A DNA stretch of 64,000 nt from Quillaja saponaria (GCA_029379385.1 CM055607.1:10912001-10976000), one strand, 5' to 3'; numbered from the stretch's first letter, positions 11,301 to 23,900 are shown. The notes: generated from the letters alone by a model not told the origin. A program made the numbers and translations.

Positions 11301-14300
11301 ACTTGCAATATTTTTTATTCATTTTATAACCAACCTTAACTTCATATTTATAGGTTCTCTGCTTAGAGCCCTAGATTTTTTTAGTATATATATAGTTTTT
11401 CTTTTGAAAGAAATAATGAATCATGGATGTGATTTTTTTATTTTTTTGTCAGAAATTATTTGTGTAGTTTAGGATGAGTTTATGTGAAATCGATTGATTC
11501 CATGTCCTTTCAATTAATGCCTTGCTCTAACAAAGGTTCTCATGGCTCTTGGACTGCCATTGCTTGTGCCTTGGGTGCTTGGTTCTTCTGATGACTTCAG
11601 TCTTTTGCCCAAATGGGTGCGCTCAACGTTTCCTTGGTATATGCTACAAAGAGAAAGACGAGGAATATGTTGATTTGGCAAATCCTTAATACATATAACT
11701 GTATCAGAAGGTGTATGTATGTCAAACTTTTAATTGTGCTCTTTGGGATGTGTCATGAGGTTGGTATAAGAGCATGCCAAGGAATAGAGAGAATAAAATT
11801 ATTAAATGATTCTTAGAAGGTCAGATTGAAATGGATCTGGGAGATGAAAATATGGCTGATGTCAGCTCCTTGCAGTTCATCAATCATGAGAGACCTTCTG
11901 GTGATTGGCCAACCAGGAGCCCAAGTTTTCTGGTAGAAGGGGAAGATTGAACCTTATTCATGTAGTATCATTGAGAGTGACTGATCTTTTTAGGGCTTCT
12001 GAACCCAAATTGATTTTATTTAACACACCTTTACACTACTTATAAGTGTATCAAAATCTTCAAAAGTACCCAAGAAGTGTTCATATGCTTTCGAGGCTAA
12101 GAGTACTAAGGGATTTTCGCATTTAGAAAATATTTAGATGTATTTGCATACATGTTCGGGTATATGTGTTACTTTACATATGGGCTTAGTATTCATAAGC
12201 CAAAGATTGTCAATTGTGATATGAATTAATCCATGTCAGCGGTCATTAAGCAGATAAAGGTTTTCTACTTGGGTAATGGATTGCACAACTTAAAATGCTT
12301 GTTAGAGTCTCATTCTTGAAAACCAATCAATTAGTGACAAGAGGAGAGGTTTATTTACTTATAAGGATTATGAAGCCCTCTAGCCTTAGCAATGTGAGAG
12401 TTCACACATTGACACCCCCCTTTACGTGGAACGTGGAGAACCAAAACCGTGAGGTGGAGCCCATCAGTCGTGGGCCAATCAATCGTTGGGTGTGGCTGGG
12501 GTGACCTATCAGTCGTGGGCCTAGCTCTGATATTATGTTAGAGCCTCATTCTTGAAAACCAATTAATTGGTGACAAGAAGAGAGGCACATTTACTTATAA
12601 GGATTATGAAGCCCTATAGCCTTAGCAATGTGGAGTTCACACATTGACAATACTGATTGTTCTTTGTTCTCCTTATAGGCTTCTTAACATATTCTGCTCA
12701 CGTCCTTCTCACACTAGAGATTAATCTTTGAATTTCCTTCAAGTATGAAAGTAAAAAATGGCCTGCAATGTGACCAGAAATGGGAGAGTAACTTTACGTT
12801 CTCTTTCTTTCTGGGGGCATGTAATCTAACTAACTGGTTTTCATGAATGAAGAGCACCACAATGACTGGCCTGGCACAGTTTCTTCTGTTCTTAACATAT
12901 AAAACACTGAATATCTGATTCCGTATACAGTATTATTAGCCAGTGCTAATATATGCAGGGTCACTAAATTTTGTCTTTGCTTTTTACCAGGCTGCAGCAT
13001 ATTATTATCATGGTTTGATCCTTGATGAGGGGAACACAGAGAAGTCTCATGGGATGGCTGTAGCTGCTTTGCAAGCGGCGGATGAGTATTTTAAAGAAAG
13101 TAAGAAGCTGTGTGAGGTGTTTAATGCTTCTCCTCCATTGTCCAGGTAATTCATCAAAGTCATGCTCTCTTTTCTAATAATAGTTGTACGATTTTCTTTC
13201 CTGAACTAATGATTATTAAGAAATCATTCATCTTTTCGAACAACTTTATAGCATCTTTAGTTATGTCTATCCCTTGAAGTGCCAGTACAAATGAGGATGC
13301 AATATATGTTTCAATTTTCTGTTCACCATACTGGCATTTAGGCATACTCACCATGTGCATGTGTGCGCGCACACGATGTAAGAATGTGCTACTGTGGATT
13401 GGGGGAGGGGGACTAGAAAAGGCTGTATATGGTGTGGGGTCAATAATTCCACTGTTCGTTATGCTGAGCTGTGTAGCTGCTGCAGATCTTTAATTTGTGT
13501 CTCAAACTTCCCGAGCAGAGAGCCTATATTCTCAAAACTCTAGAAAACATGACCTTATTAAGGAAAACTGGAAATTATAGCACCTCCAATGTTGAAGCCC
13601 CTACTGTCTTATGCCAACAAAGTTCAGCTTGTATCACCTATGTCCTTTCTTTTCTTTTTTCATATTCCCTCTTTCTAAGAGAAGTGGTGGAGGGGGATTC
13701 ATCCATCTTTTGCTATAATAAGCTGTGTTTCAGACTTTATGTTGATTGTTTCTTTTAGATGTAACTTCACGCTCCTTCTGGAGTCCCTGTTAATACTTAT
13801 TATGTGCATGGCAGCTCCCTTTCAACATTTCTTTATATTTTTTTCAAGATGGATAATAAAATGAAAGAAAAATGCTAGATTGGTGGCAACTTGGGCTAAA
13901 CTTGTGCATGTGGCATCTTGAAGTTGGTACTGAATGGCTCTAAGAATTGATGACAAATTGAGATTCCTTGTTAGCGGGAGGGAGGATGAACATAAAATAT
14001 ATTTTAGAAAATGCATCATTATATATTTTCTTGTGATATAGAATAAGAGTAGAATCAAAGCTTTTGGATAGAGCAGATAAAAATTCACGGCATATCATGT
14101 TCTTACTGTGTTTTGCTACTGAAGTTTGTGCCATCATTTGCATAGGTTTTTTTGTTTTTTGGGTTGTGGGTGGTGTTCTGATGGTAAGCAATGATGCACA
14201 TGCTTGGGGGGCTATTACATATTTTGTCAATTTTGTTGTTGATTTATACAAAATTCAGTATATGTTCATTTTCATCTAGTTGGTCACCAGGTTCATATGA

Positions 14301-14895
14301 ATCCATACTTTACAGTACTCCATGGTGATTCACGGGAAACTATTCATGTTAATATATTATGACTCATAGATAGCTGACCACTGACCCGTAACTTAGAATC
14401 AATATGAATGGGTCTGTACTCTATTTGCTTTGATTAAAATCATAAGAAGCTCAGGATTTTCATGTTTTGTGATTTTCGTTATGAATTTTGCTCGGTAGTT
14501 AAGACTAGCAGTTCTTTCGGTTTTTATGTTGTCCCCACCTGACTGCTACTCTTGATGCAGAAATCCGCCACTTTTTGGTACCATGAAATATCTCTCCGAA
14601 AAAATTCCAAAAGATACTTCAAGCAAGGTGCGGATAAACCGCGATCTTTATTCTTATGAAAGGTAAAGTTTTATTTGTTGATCAAGATTGCAAATATGCT
14701 AAATGTAGTTTCTTTATTTTGGTTGATTGTAAGATTGATGATGAGTAAAATATAAGTTTTCTTATCAATCTTGATTGCAGAATTATGGAGACAGCGCCAA
14801 CATTGCCCGACTTTGCTTTGGCCTTGAAACCTGATGAATATCAACTTCCTCCTATAGACTCTTCCTGGAGCAGAGAGGACATGAAAAAGGGGTAA
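8302..14895 (+). CDS. BRO1-domain (endosomal targeting) family protein, 11 coding exons
   Basis: Coding exons are 8302-8554, 8633-8707, 8794-8852, 8984-9119, 9857-9953, 10075-10141, 10422-10520, 11080-11169, 12991-13145, 14561-14662 and 14781-14895. All introns are GT-AG, the phases agree, and 1,248 nt give 415 aa, the usual length of the Arabidopsis At1g73390/At1g17940 group. The protein starts MGCLLSTP: Gly2 suits N-myristoylation and Cys3 palmitoylation, so membrane anchoring is likely. Conserved stretches include GLRIPKPVDFSQSLGD, GQGVDIQLGMAIDS, AAAYYYHGLILDEGN and NRDLYSYERIMETAPTLPDF. BRO1 domains are banana-shaped helical modules that bind ESCRT-III in other proteins; the role of this small plant subgroup is not established. 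Intron 8 (11170-12990) is unusually long and holds foreign-looking sequence described separately. Confidence 0.93.
11530..11950 (+). pseudogene. Unidentified coding-like relic inside intron 8 of the BRO1-type gene
   Basis: From 11530 one frame reads TKVLMALGLPLLVPWVLG, then SSDDFSLLPKWVRSTFPW, and stops near 11670. A neighbouring frame continues CYKEKDEEYVDLANP before its own stop. After an AT-rich gap, another open stretch (about 11820-11950) reads QIEMDLGDENMADVSSLQF and on to FLVEGED and a stop. Composition is codon-like and unlike the surrounding intron. The first part is hydrophobic, like a membrane segment, and the last acidic. I do not recognise the family. It is probably a captured or duplicated gene end, broken by frameshifts; a cryptic alternative exon is the other possibility. 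Confidence 0.4.
12301..12650. repeat. Pair of direct repeats of about 114 bp in intron 8 of the BRO1-type gene
   Basis: Copy 1 (12301-12414) and copy 2 (12537-12650) both read gttagag-ctcattcttgaaaacc, ...ggattatgaagccct-tagcctt and gttcacacattgaca, with only scattered differences. The 122-bp spacer holds a shorter direct repeat of atcagtcgtgggcc. The pattern suggests the ends of a small non-autonomous element or a local duplication. No protein is encoded. Confidence 0.75.
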
Positions 14896-16064
14896 ACTAA
14901 ACTGCTCCCAACCAGCTCCAGGTGGCAGAGATAAATCATATATATAGTTGCAGATCACCGATAAAGGGGGGTAACTGAAACAAGAATGGCCATTCAAAGT
15001 TAGTGGACAAATTTTCAATTCTTGTGCATAGAGGTTATTTCAAAACTCCTTTTTTGGGTACAAGTTTCTGTTGTGTGCAAATTGCAAATTGTAAATTGTC
15101 TTGCGTGGGGAAAACGGTTTCTTTTATTATTCCCAATTATGTTATTGCCATTTTATTTAAAGAAAGTCAGTCAATTTCATCGTTTGTCAGATCAAAAACA
15201 TTGTGCAAGTTATTACTTGTAAATTTTACCTACAGAAAAGAAATGTTCTCTTTGCTGGTATTTGTTCTTCTTTTTTTAAGTTTCTTGTTTTGCTTTCTAA
15301 ATTGAATATAGCCGTACCTAATGTTTGGTTCAATGGGATCAGATTTTGTGTGTTTAAAACAATTTGTGAATCAGAAGATTGCAATCCGTTACTGTCGGGT
15401 TCGGTTTTGCATTAATCCACGAATAAACACAACCATGTAGAAGGTTTAGGAAAAAAAAACAAGTAAATCCAGTAATGTCTTGTTTTAAGGTACAACCATC
15501 CTCCATTTTCTTTTTGTAGAAACTTAAGACGTAAAAGAAAAAGTGGATGCAACATTTGGAATTTAGAACACAGATGTAATATTCTGGCCATTTTAAAATC
15601 AGTTTTACACGTGTAAATCAAATTGCATTAGTTGGGAGTTTTCAGTATCAGCAATTTGGCAACTCTCCATTTTGGTGTGTGGGCCAGCGAACGACTTCCT
15701 ACTATGCTACGCCATTTGTACCATCTTCAGCTATTTGCTTTTGCTTTTCTTGTTCCTCTGCAAATCACAAATGCATAATCATCCCAGTTGCATGCATGCA
15801 GCAACCACAATTAGATTAAATCATAAGACAGTCGGTACGCAGGACAAAACCAATGGAGGAAATGCACATATGCACTTTTCTTTGAAACAAAACTAGCATA
15901 CAAAAGGACATGGTTCTATAGAATATTATGAAACAGCTCACGGCCTGCTGACTAAGCCTAATTGAAGCTTTTCACAAATAAACTAGTGAATATATGTACA
16001 TGAGACACAGGACAATGCTAAGGTCAATTAAATTGCAAAACTAAATTCTAAATCAAACACTTTC
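14896..16064. other. Intergenic region between convergent genes
   Basis: This is the 3' flank shared by the BRO1-type gene (+) and the CCDC12-type gene (-), so both 3'UTRs and polyadenylation sites lie here. Several open frames (for example 15003-15305) are rich in Leu, Phe and Lys, resemble no family, and are not accepted. Confidence 0.4.
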
Positions 16065-18248
16065 TCATTTAATGCCAGAATCAATTGGATGCTCTTCCAT
16101 AATTTTCACTTTCCCTTTTTCATTTTCTTTCTCCCTCTTATTGCTTAAATCATATATATAAGAATTATCATGATTATTCACCAATTAATCTCTCGGATAT
16201 TAAATCAAATTAACAAAGGGATTCTGCATCAATAATTATGTTACCTGTGTTCGTGAATGAGTCGCTACCCAAGGTTGGGTTAATGATGCAGAAATCAGGT
16301 AAATAAGCATTTTGAACTGTAGTCAAGTAGTTTGTTTTTAATTGGACTATTAACTGTTCATAAGATAAGTAGTTCATGTAGAAGACTCAATAACTAAAGA
16401 AGGCATAACAATTGACTTGGAAGAGTTGTATCTCAGCAACTATCTTTAACATTTTACAATGAAACAGCAGAAATAAAAGAAATAAACGGATCTAGATTCT
16501 AGCATATGCAGCAGAAGCAACAAAAAATCAGAATATCAAGAAACCACCCACTTACCCATAAGTTGATACAGGGCTTTCTGAGTACGTCTTTCAAGCTTAT
16601 CAAGCTTTTTCTGTACATCTCTCTGGAGGTCCCAATTTGGTTTTTTGGGAGCAATATTCACAAATGGGTCCTGAATATTCAACTTGGATCAATAAACATT
16701 GACATGGGAGTTGATAAAAGAAAAAAATATGCAATGGTTAAGAATACACCATAATGGAAACTGATAAAGTACCTCTTTCTCCGATGGTGGAGGTGCTGCT
16801 GCAATAGGGTCTTCAAACTTTGGTAGCACAGCCGGAGCAAGCTTCCCTTCCTGAAGCTGCTTGTCATGAGGAACATAGTTCCGAAATTTCATATTGGTAT
16901 TTCTGCAACAAAAGGACAGCTATAGTTCAATTTAGTCAACCAAAATTTCCAAAGAACAGATACAGATACCAAAGTAAAAATGGAACTCAACGTATGCTGT
17001 ACAAGATAAATCAGCTATGGACAACAAAACAAACTGATGAAGTCCTATAACCGAAAATAGATATTGACATTTGACAGATGAAAAATGGGGTGGTGCATAG
17101 TATTCCTGACTTAAGCTTATGCGTGCGGAATGTGAGAATAAACATATCCCGACTTTATTAGCCTTTTCAGTCAGACATAAATAAGCTCCAGCATGTGGGG
17201 ATTGTTGCTCAAGGAAAAATTATGTCCCCACTCCCCACTAAATGAAGTAGCAGACACCACACGTTCAAAGCCTAAGTGAAACGACTAAAAAAAGATTCAA
17301 CCTAAACCATCCATTAACATATACGATATTTGACACATCATAGTACTTTAACCCTTTGCCCTGCTGTGTTGCAAGCATGAAGAAAGTATCGCACAAATCA
17401 CTGCCATTCTGTGATGCATTATGCATCTTGTTTTATAACTTCCGAGAAATGCCTCAGAACCCTTAGCATGATGGTCGGTTACCTTCCCTTCTTTCTTTCT
17501 AAATTTCAATACTTTCTACCTGCTGTATTTCAGATTCATAATCTTTATCCTTGCCCGTGTAAATCAATCCTCTATCGTGACACCAAAAACCTAGCATGAC
17601 TAAGAATTGTTGTAAAAATTTATGTTTCCTTTAAATTATGGCCATTAAAATCCAATGAAATTCAGGTGATCAGGTCTTATACCCTCTGTAAATTCAATGC
17701 CTATACCATGTCCATAGTCTCACATTATAAGGCATCCTGACTCTTGCCTTCCCAGTAATCAAATCTGACCTAGATGTAAATGCTACATAGAGATATCAGA
17801 TCCATATGTTATCCTCAAAGATGCACACCTATAGTTTACAAGTAAAGAACCAACCTCTGAAGGATCGTAAACACATTTATGTGGAAACTTAATGCCACCA
17901 TTTCCAGATTCTAAGGAAATATTTTCAAATTTAAATGATTGGTTAGCTTCCAATTAAAATTTGTTTGTAAATGTAGTGCTAAAATGTTAGCATTCAATAT
18001 GTTCAAGCAAAATTGGCATCAACTAAGATCCTACATAATTCTTACACACAACTTTGCAGTTAAATCCTAAGGTAAAGAAATGATTCTTACATCTCTTCAC
18101 TTAGTCCATTCTCATCATAAGTCTTATCCTGAACTTGTGAAGAATCCTCATCTGGAGTGTTCAACAATTCCTGAGCAGCTTTAAGTGCTTGGAGCCTCTC
18201 CCTACGTGATGCAACAGCTTGTTCAATGGAGTCATCTTCAGCACCCAT
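16065..18248 (-). CDS. CCDC12 / cwf18-type pre-mRNA splicing factor, 4 exons (last exon tentative)
   Basis: Exons on the minus strand are 18248-18091, 16902-16773 and 16670-16556; a tentative last exon is 16108-16065. The first three close in frame and encode MGAEDDSIEQAVASRRERL, then MKFRNYVPHDKQLQEGKLAP, VLPKFEDPIAA and a DPFVNIAPKKPNWDLQRDV segment followed by a lysine-rich coiled coil (QKKLDKLERRTQKALYQLM). These are hallmarks of plant CCDC12/cwf18, a spliceosome-associated protein (family knowledge). The final exon is uncertain: the candidate encodes VKIMEEHPIDSGIK and stop and gives 148 aa in total, but its acceptor lies in a purine-rich tract. A 5'UTR acceptor (aattgcag) lies at about 18286, so a leader intron is likely. 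Confidence 0.8.
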
Positions 18249-18289
18249 CTTCCTTTCAATCACTTCCTAGTTCTTACTCCAATACTGCA

Positions 18290-19372
18290 ATTGTGAAAAG
18301 CGAGTATGCTGTTATGAGAAATAAAAATATTTAAATTAGAACCAATATTGTAACTATCTAATGCATCTCACTATAACATGAGATAGATTCACCATAACAG
18401 TTAACATGAAAACTAGTCTCTAGACATTGACCTCTCATTTATTCAAGAAAAAGCAACATCTTCAAACCATATTTTACATCACCATAGGCTGCACTCTAGG
18501 CTGCCAGAGTTTGACAACAGTTTTTTGCAACTCTTATTACCATGTACTTTACTAATATAATTTTTATTCATACACAATTATGTCCCTCACAATTAGTACT
18601 CTACTCCAAAACTTCCAAAATAATATACTCAACTCAACTAAGCCTTAACCTCAAAGCAATATACATAGTAAAAATTCTTAGAATAATGTAGAAACTAGAA
18701 AGTATTCTACCATAATAGTACAAAAGCACCCTTTGAGTGAATTTCAGTCTTCAAGAAAAATCTAAGCGTTCATAAGCTTATAATTGATAATGTAGGTTAA
18801 GTGGTACACACTAAAGTCTAAACAAATAGGTCTTTCTTTTTTTTTTTTTCAAAAAAAATACAGAAAAGGACAAACAAACAAAAGATATTATTAGTATAAA
18901 TTGAAGTTAGCATCTGATCCCCCCAATTTACAAGTACGGGCGTAGGCACATATAATCTTTGTTATTTTCCTTACAGCTCATTGGGCTATTGAAACAACTT
19001 ATCACATGTTTTTGGCGTCCATATTTACAAAGCAATCAAAATGAACTAACACTTCAAATTTGCCACAAGGATGGGAAACCCAGAAAGTATATTGATTCTC
19101 CTTAAGTCCTACCGACAATATCACCCTCAGAATCTTAATGAACAAAGATAGTAACTTTCTTAACAATCCCAAAACATAAGCTAGGCCTGACAATAATCCT
19201 GCAAGCTTTGTTAACAAACACTTTACTAAAACTAATTCTACAGCTAAAACAATATTATTAGAAACAAAGAATCAATCTTCCTGTCCAAAGAATTGGAATA
19301 GAAGACCATAAAATAAAAGATTGAAAAAAGAAATCCAGAACCCTCACATGATGGGAAACTTGAACTATGAAA
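18290..19372. other. Intergenic / leader-intron region, no coding sequence seen
   Basis: This contains the upstream leader of the CCDC12-type gene (probably a 5'UTR intron) and the 3'UTR of the NHL6-like gene. A poly-T/poly-A tract lies near 18836-18860. The 71-codon frame at 19002-19217 is hydrophobic and unsupported. Confidence 0.4.
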
Positions 19373-20143
19373 CTAAAGTTTCAGCCTAAACCTACAATTA
19401 CTAGCTTTGATGCTGATCAAATTATTAGCACTTAAGCTATCCACCACCAACAAGCAATCACCCAAGATTTTCACCTTCCTCAGCTTTAAACTGCCCAGCT
19501 TGATAGCTATTGGGGCATCAACCTTAAGATCCAATGGAACACGACCGGTCTGTTGTTGTTCTTGCAATGCCTTCATTAAAGTGCTTCCAGACTGTGCTTG
19601 GCCAGTCAAGGACACATTAAGGACTGTTTTGTTTTGATGATCTTGGTAGAACTTTGGCAGTGACCCTTCACAAAGCTTAGTTTCTGTGTACCAGACGCTC
19701 AACCGGCTTCCTTTCTCATAGTAAATGCCAATCTTCTTGTTAGGATTGTTGGCTGTGATCTTCACGTCGAATTTCGCATATAGAGTCATGTCCAAATTAA
19801 GCCTTAGATCACTTATTCTCAGGCTGTCAACGGAGTAATTAGGAAGTTTTGGTTTGAACACCAAGTAAAGAATGCCTGCAGTTGCTCCCAAAATAATAAG
19901 TATGAGAACAAGCAAGCTTATTGTCCAACATAAGCACTTGCAACAGCAGCTTCTCTTTGGCGGGGTGGAGTGTATTACAGGTAAAGTCCGTTGTAATGGA
20001 GGAGGAGGGTGCTGCAGGGGAATGCCCTTTTCTGATGTTGATGAGCCTGGAGGTATCAATGGTGCTGTTGCTGGTGGTGGTGGTGGTGGCAGCGGCGGCG
20101 CTTCCACATCTACCACAGGGTGAATTTTTTGCTGATCTGCCAT
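19373..20143 (-). CDS. NHL6-like: NDR1/HIN1-like protein, NHL6-like (LEA_2 domain)
   Basis: A single-exon 256-aa frame. The N-terminus (residues 1-60) is proline-rich (runs of P at 17-24 and 46-49) and begins MADQQKIHPV like Arabidopsis NHL6. A Cys cluster (RSCCCKCLC, 64-72) precedes a transmembrane helix at about 73-96 ending YLVFKPKLPNYSV. The C-terminal LEA_2 domain contains the family motif NPNKKIGIYYEKGS (133-146), LPKFYQDHQN (162-171) and ends NCRFRLKL. NHL proteins are plasma-membrane proteins linked to defence and abscisic acid or stress responses; that role is by homology. There is no intron and no disruption. The start is the first ATG of the frame and agrees with the family N-terminus. 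Confidence 0.95.
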   Translation of the reverse strand: MADQQKIHPVVDVEAPPLPPPPPPATAPLIPPGSSTSEKGIPLQHPPPPLQRTLPVIHSTPPKRSCCCKCLCWTISLLVLILIILGATAGILYLVFKPKLPNYSVDSLRISDLRLNLDMTLYAKFDVKITANNPNKKIGIYYEKGSRLSVWYTETKLCEGSLPKFYQDHQNKTVLNVSLTGQAQSGSTLMKALQEQQQTGRVPLDLKVDAPIAIKLGSLKLRKVKILGDCLLVVDSLSANNLISIKASNCRFRLKL

Positions 20144-20688
20144 GAATATGAATGCTCTTCTGTTTCAAGCTGTGTTATCACTCATGTATATGTACACGTT
20201 TAACTTTTTGGCTAATTGGCGGTGAGGTTTTACCTAACTTACCTAATAATACAACAAATAAAGAGCCAACCCTAAGTGGGTAGTTCAGCAGCATGAAGAA
20301 TTCATTTAACTGCCTTGGGAACAAAATTATTTTGTACAGTTTCCTTTTGTTAAGCATTATTCTATGTGAAATATGATAACACAAACTCATTGGCTAAACT
20401 ATAATAAGGAATGGCATGTGGCCTAGATTACTTGGGGATAAGGTAGATCGACTAAATCAGTAACAACAAATAGCAGCACCCAGACAGACATAAATAATTA
20501 GAACATGAATTGTTAGTTTGATATCAACAATGTTATTTTGAGATGTTATTTTGAGGTGGGAAGATTCAAAATGTAGGAACTCCTTAAGAATCTTAACAAG
20601 AAAAAAAAAATGAAAAGAAAAATCTTTTTTCTTTATTAAGTTCATCATAAGGCTCAGACCTTGTCCTTCAAAAGTAACCTCTGTGCTA
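20144..20688. other. Region upstream of the NHL6-like gene and downstream of the ADH-like gene
   Basis: It should contain the NHL6-like promoter (minus strand) and part of the ADH-like 3' flank. The two open frames on the minus strand (20178-20390, 20457-20693) have no family features. No confident TATA box was singled out. Confidence 0.35.
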
Positions 20689-20901
20689 AACAAGCAACCA
20701 GGAAAAAAGAAATATCAAATTTGGCACACATTCTGTTCTTCAATGATTCCTTCCAAATAAATAACTCAACAAATTATTTTGGCAAGTGCATAACAAGCAA
20801 CCAGGAAAATATACATATCAAATTTGGCACACACTGGAGAAAATCGTCTGTTCTTCAATGATTCCTTCCAAGTAAATAACTCATTATTTTGGCATGTGCA
20901 T
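20689..20901. repeat. Tandem duplication spanning the ADH-like stop codon and 3'UTR
   Basis: Copy A (20689-20791) and copy B (20792-20901) share aacaagcaaccaggaaaa, atatcaaatttggcacacac/t, gttcttcaatgattcctt, aataactca and ttattttggca-gtgcat. Copy B includes the functional stop codon (20884-20886 in plus coordinates) and last codons of the ADH-like gene; copy A is the downstream duplicate. The copies differ by an insertion of about 12 bp in B, a few bases in A and scattered substitutions. Confidence 0.85.
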
Positions 20902-23900
20902 GACACACCGCAAACACTTCCCTTCTCTCATGAGATTAAAAGCTTCGTTAATGTTGTCAAATGCCAGATTGTGCGTGATGTATTCATCAATGTTGATTTC
21001 CTGCATTTAAAAACATGAAATTGTTATACATTCTAGAGTCTACACCACTTCTTAAAGACTTAAGTCATCAAGAATTAGGCTACTGATTCTATAAATAAGA
21101 GGAGCACTTGAAGCAAGAATAAGAATAAATTCCCCAAAGCCACCTTCTGAGAAACATTCTTTCTTGGTATGTGCAACTCAAAAGTTTAAGAAATATGAAG
21201 CCTGCAGCTAAATCTTTCAGCTATTATTACCTTTTTAAGGTACATGTCCACTAATGAAGGAAGATCAGATTTAGGTTTCCATCCTCCAAACATAGATCCT
21301 CTTAATGTTCTTCCAGTCAGAAACAGTCCATAATGAGCTGATATTACAGGCTTCACTTTTGGCACACCAAGGGTAACAGTTAACCCCCATCCCTATGCAA
21401 AACATAATGAAATGAAGTTTATCCGACAAACATTCTTGGAATGCAAAACATGAAATTGGGTCCTAAAGAGAATTACATCACAACATGACTGTAATGCAGT
21501 TGTTATCATTTCAGTATCGCCTATGCATTCAAATGAGTAATCTGCCCCACCATCAGTAATACGATTAATAACCTGAAAATTTTCAACATACAGATAACAT
21601 TATACCTGTCAAACTTTACTTTTCCATAAATGTGTGTGCTCAACGAAGTCCAACCAACAACATAAAGTAATTAAAATAAGAATCAGCGGAGAGAAAAGTT
21701 TGTTCAGATGGTTTCCTTACTTCATGCCTTCCTCATACTGCTTTTTCCTATTTACTAAGAAATTTCTACTATTTCAATCAAGCATCTGTGTTTGTTGCTT
21801 TGGTCCAACTTTCTCCCAGATGCTTAATATAACCTACTCCCGGCTATAAAAGAGAGGAGGGGAGAGAGACTGGCAAAGATATGTCCTTGTATGCCAATAG
21901 ACAGAACTTTCCAAATAACTCAATAGAACTCTTTTTCTTTTCTATTTTTTTGTAACTCTCACACACACACAACGAGTGAGTTTCTAACCTGAGATTTCCC
22001 CCTCCAACTAGTTCGAAATGGAAGCATGTTTCACCAGACCCAATGGTCGTTGGCTGAATTTTTACTCTATTTGTTACTAGACATTTTTCCCTTTCTTCTT
22101 TTTTCATGGCATTCTACAGTTTATGCTCACTCATTACCAATAAATACTCCATAAAGTAAAACTTAATTCTTGCCAGTGAGATGGAAATATACCTGTTGAA
22201 TAGGTTCATTACAGGAATTTAGGTTTATAAATTCTGTAACACCAAAAGCTTTAGCTGTGGAAACAAGAGGAGAAAATGATTGTACATGAGAAAATGATAG
22301 GTGAAACCTAAGAAGTCTAGTATATATAGGAGAAAATACCACCTTTTTCACTTTTTTCAGGATTTTTGTCCACACCGATGATACGAGATGCACCTCTAAG
22401 TTTTGCACCTTGTGCAACCTAATCATAAAATCAGCTATAATATATCAAATTACAGTTTTTGATAGCTAATTGTGTATTATCTTGGGAAGACATAGAGAAA
22501 GGGCATCAGCAGGTGTAGTACTTACAGAAAGACCTACAGTTCCAAGGCCAAATATTACCACGGTGGATCCTTTTGATACATCAGCAATATTCCATGCTGC
22601 ACCCAAGCCTATTGAAGTAACCCCATTTGTCAAGTCTAATCAGTTACAAATCATGAATTCCTTTCTAATATTGTAGAACTGAAATTGAAATTGCCCTTCC
22701 ATAAGGTTTGATTATAATACAAGGACGCCTTGTATGATAAACAACACTCACTCCATGGTGAACTATGGCCTTAAATTGATATTAACCAAAATGTTAGTGA
22801 TAAATTTGCAATTTTACTAAGGGTAGTGCTATGTGCACTACCCCATCTTTATAGGTAGACGAAAAAGTCAAGAAGAAAGTGTTTAGTTTTTTGTCTTTTA
22901 GTCAATTTGTAGTCCACTTAACACTTTTTGTAATTTACTTATCAATATCCTTTTACTAAAAGTAGTTTTGATTACATTCCTTCCAAGAAAACCTGCCTCT
23001 CCTGCATTTGAAGTTCAATTATATGGGTAACTGCTTGGTCACAATATTTATTAGCACTAGAGAGCTCGGCACCACTACCCTTGTACATTTCAAAGAACCA
23101 GATTATATGGATAAGATTTACCTGCAGCAACTCCACAGCTCAGAACACAAATTTTCTCAAGAGGCACAGTTGGGCTGATTTTGACCGCACATCCAGAGTG
23201 GACAACTGTATATTCACTGAAACTTGAAACTGCACAATAATGATAGATGGGATTCCCATTTACTGAGAAGCGTGTCATCTGATCACTATGCATTACACCT
23301 TTTCTTTCCAACCCCAGTACCTGGCACATGTTGCTTTTACCAGATGTGCACTGCCTGCACCTCATGCATTCTCCACTGAACAGTGTAAGAACATGGTCTC
23401 CTTCTTTGAATTCATCTACTCCCTGCCCCACACTCTCAACAATTCTGCAAAATGTGCAAAATGCTGGAAAGTGAATCTCCTGCAAACAAGGAACTACAAT
23501 TCGTTCCAAGGTACCGTTTCATTAAGCCTAAAAACAAAAACGATTCGAGAAACAGTATGGAAACGGTAATTTTTGTAAAAATGCATAGAAATATATAATA
23601 AAACACATATTATAATAATTATAGGTATCCAACATTATTAATTTAGTACATAAAATATTATTAAGTACATAAAAAAGTAAAATTCTAAACAAAGACATAC
23701 AAATTGGAGAAAAATATTAAATTATAACCATATCCAACCAACAATGGAGTGGCTCGCAAGCGCTCAATCCATATTTAATAAAATTTTTAATTTGAACCAA
23801 CATATATATGTTTTGAAATTTTAATATTATTCATCACTAAGTTAAACTAAAATAATACAAAATATTTGTATAAAAATAATAAATAAATAAAAGAGCAAGA

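Noticed and set aside
13822..14279. Three overlapping frames on both strands
   Set aside because: Located in intron 9 of the BRO1-type gene; no family similarity.
15003..15621. Cluster of Leu/Phe/Lys-rich frames
   Set aside because: Intergenic 3' flank; composition explained by AT-rich DNA, frames overlap in several registers.
19839..20168. Frames overlapping the NHL6-like N-terminus on both strands
   Set aside because: Shadows of the Pro-rich segment of the real gene (Gly/Ala-rich on the opposite strand).
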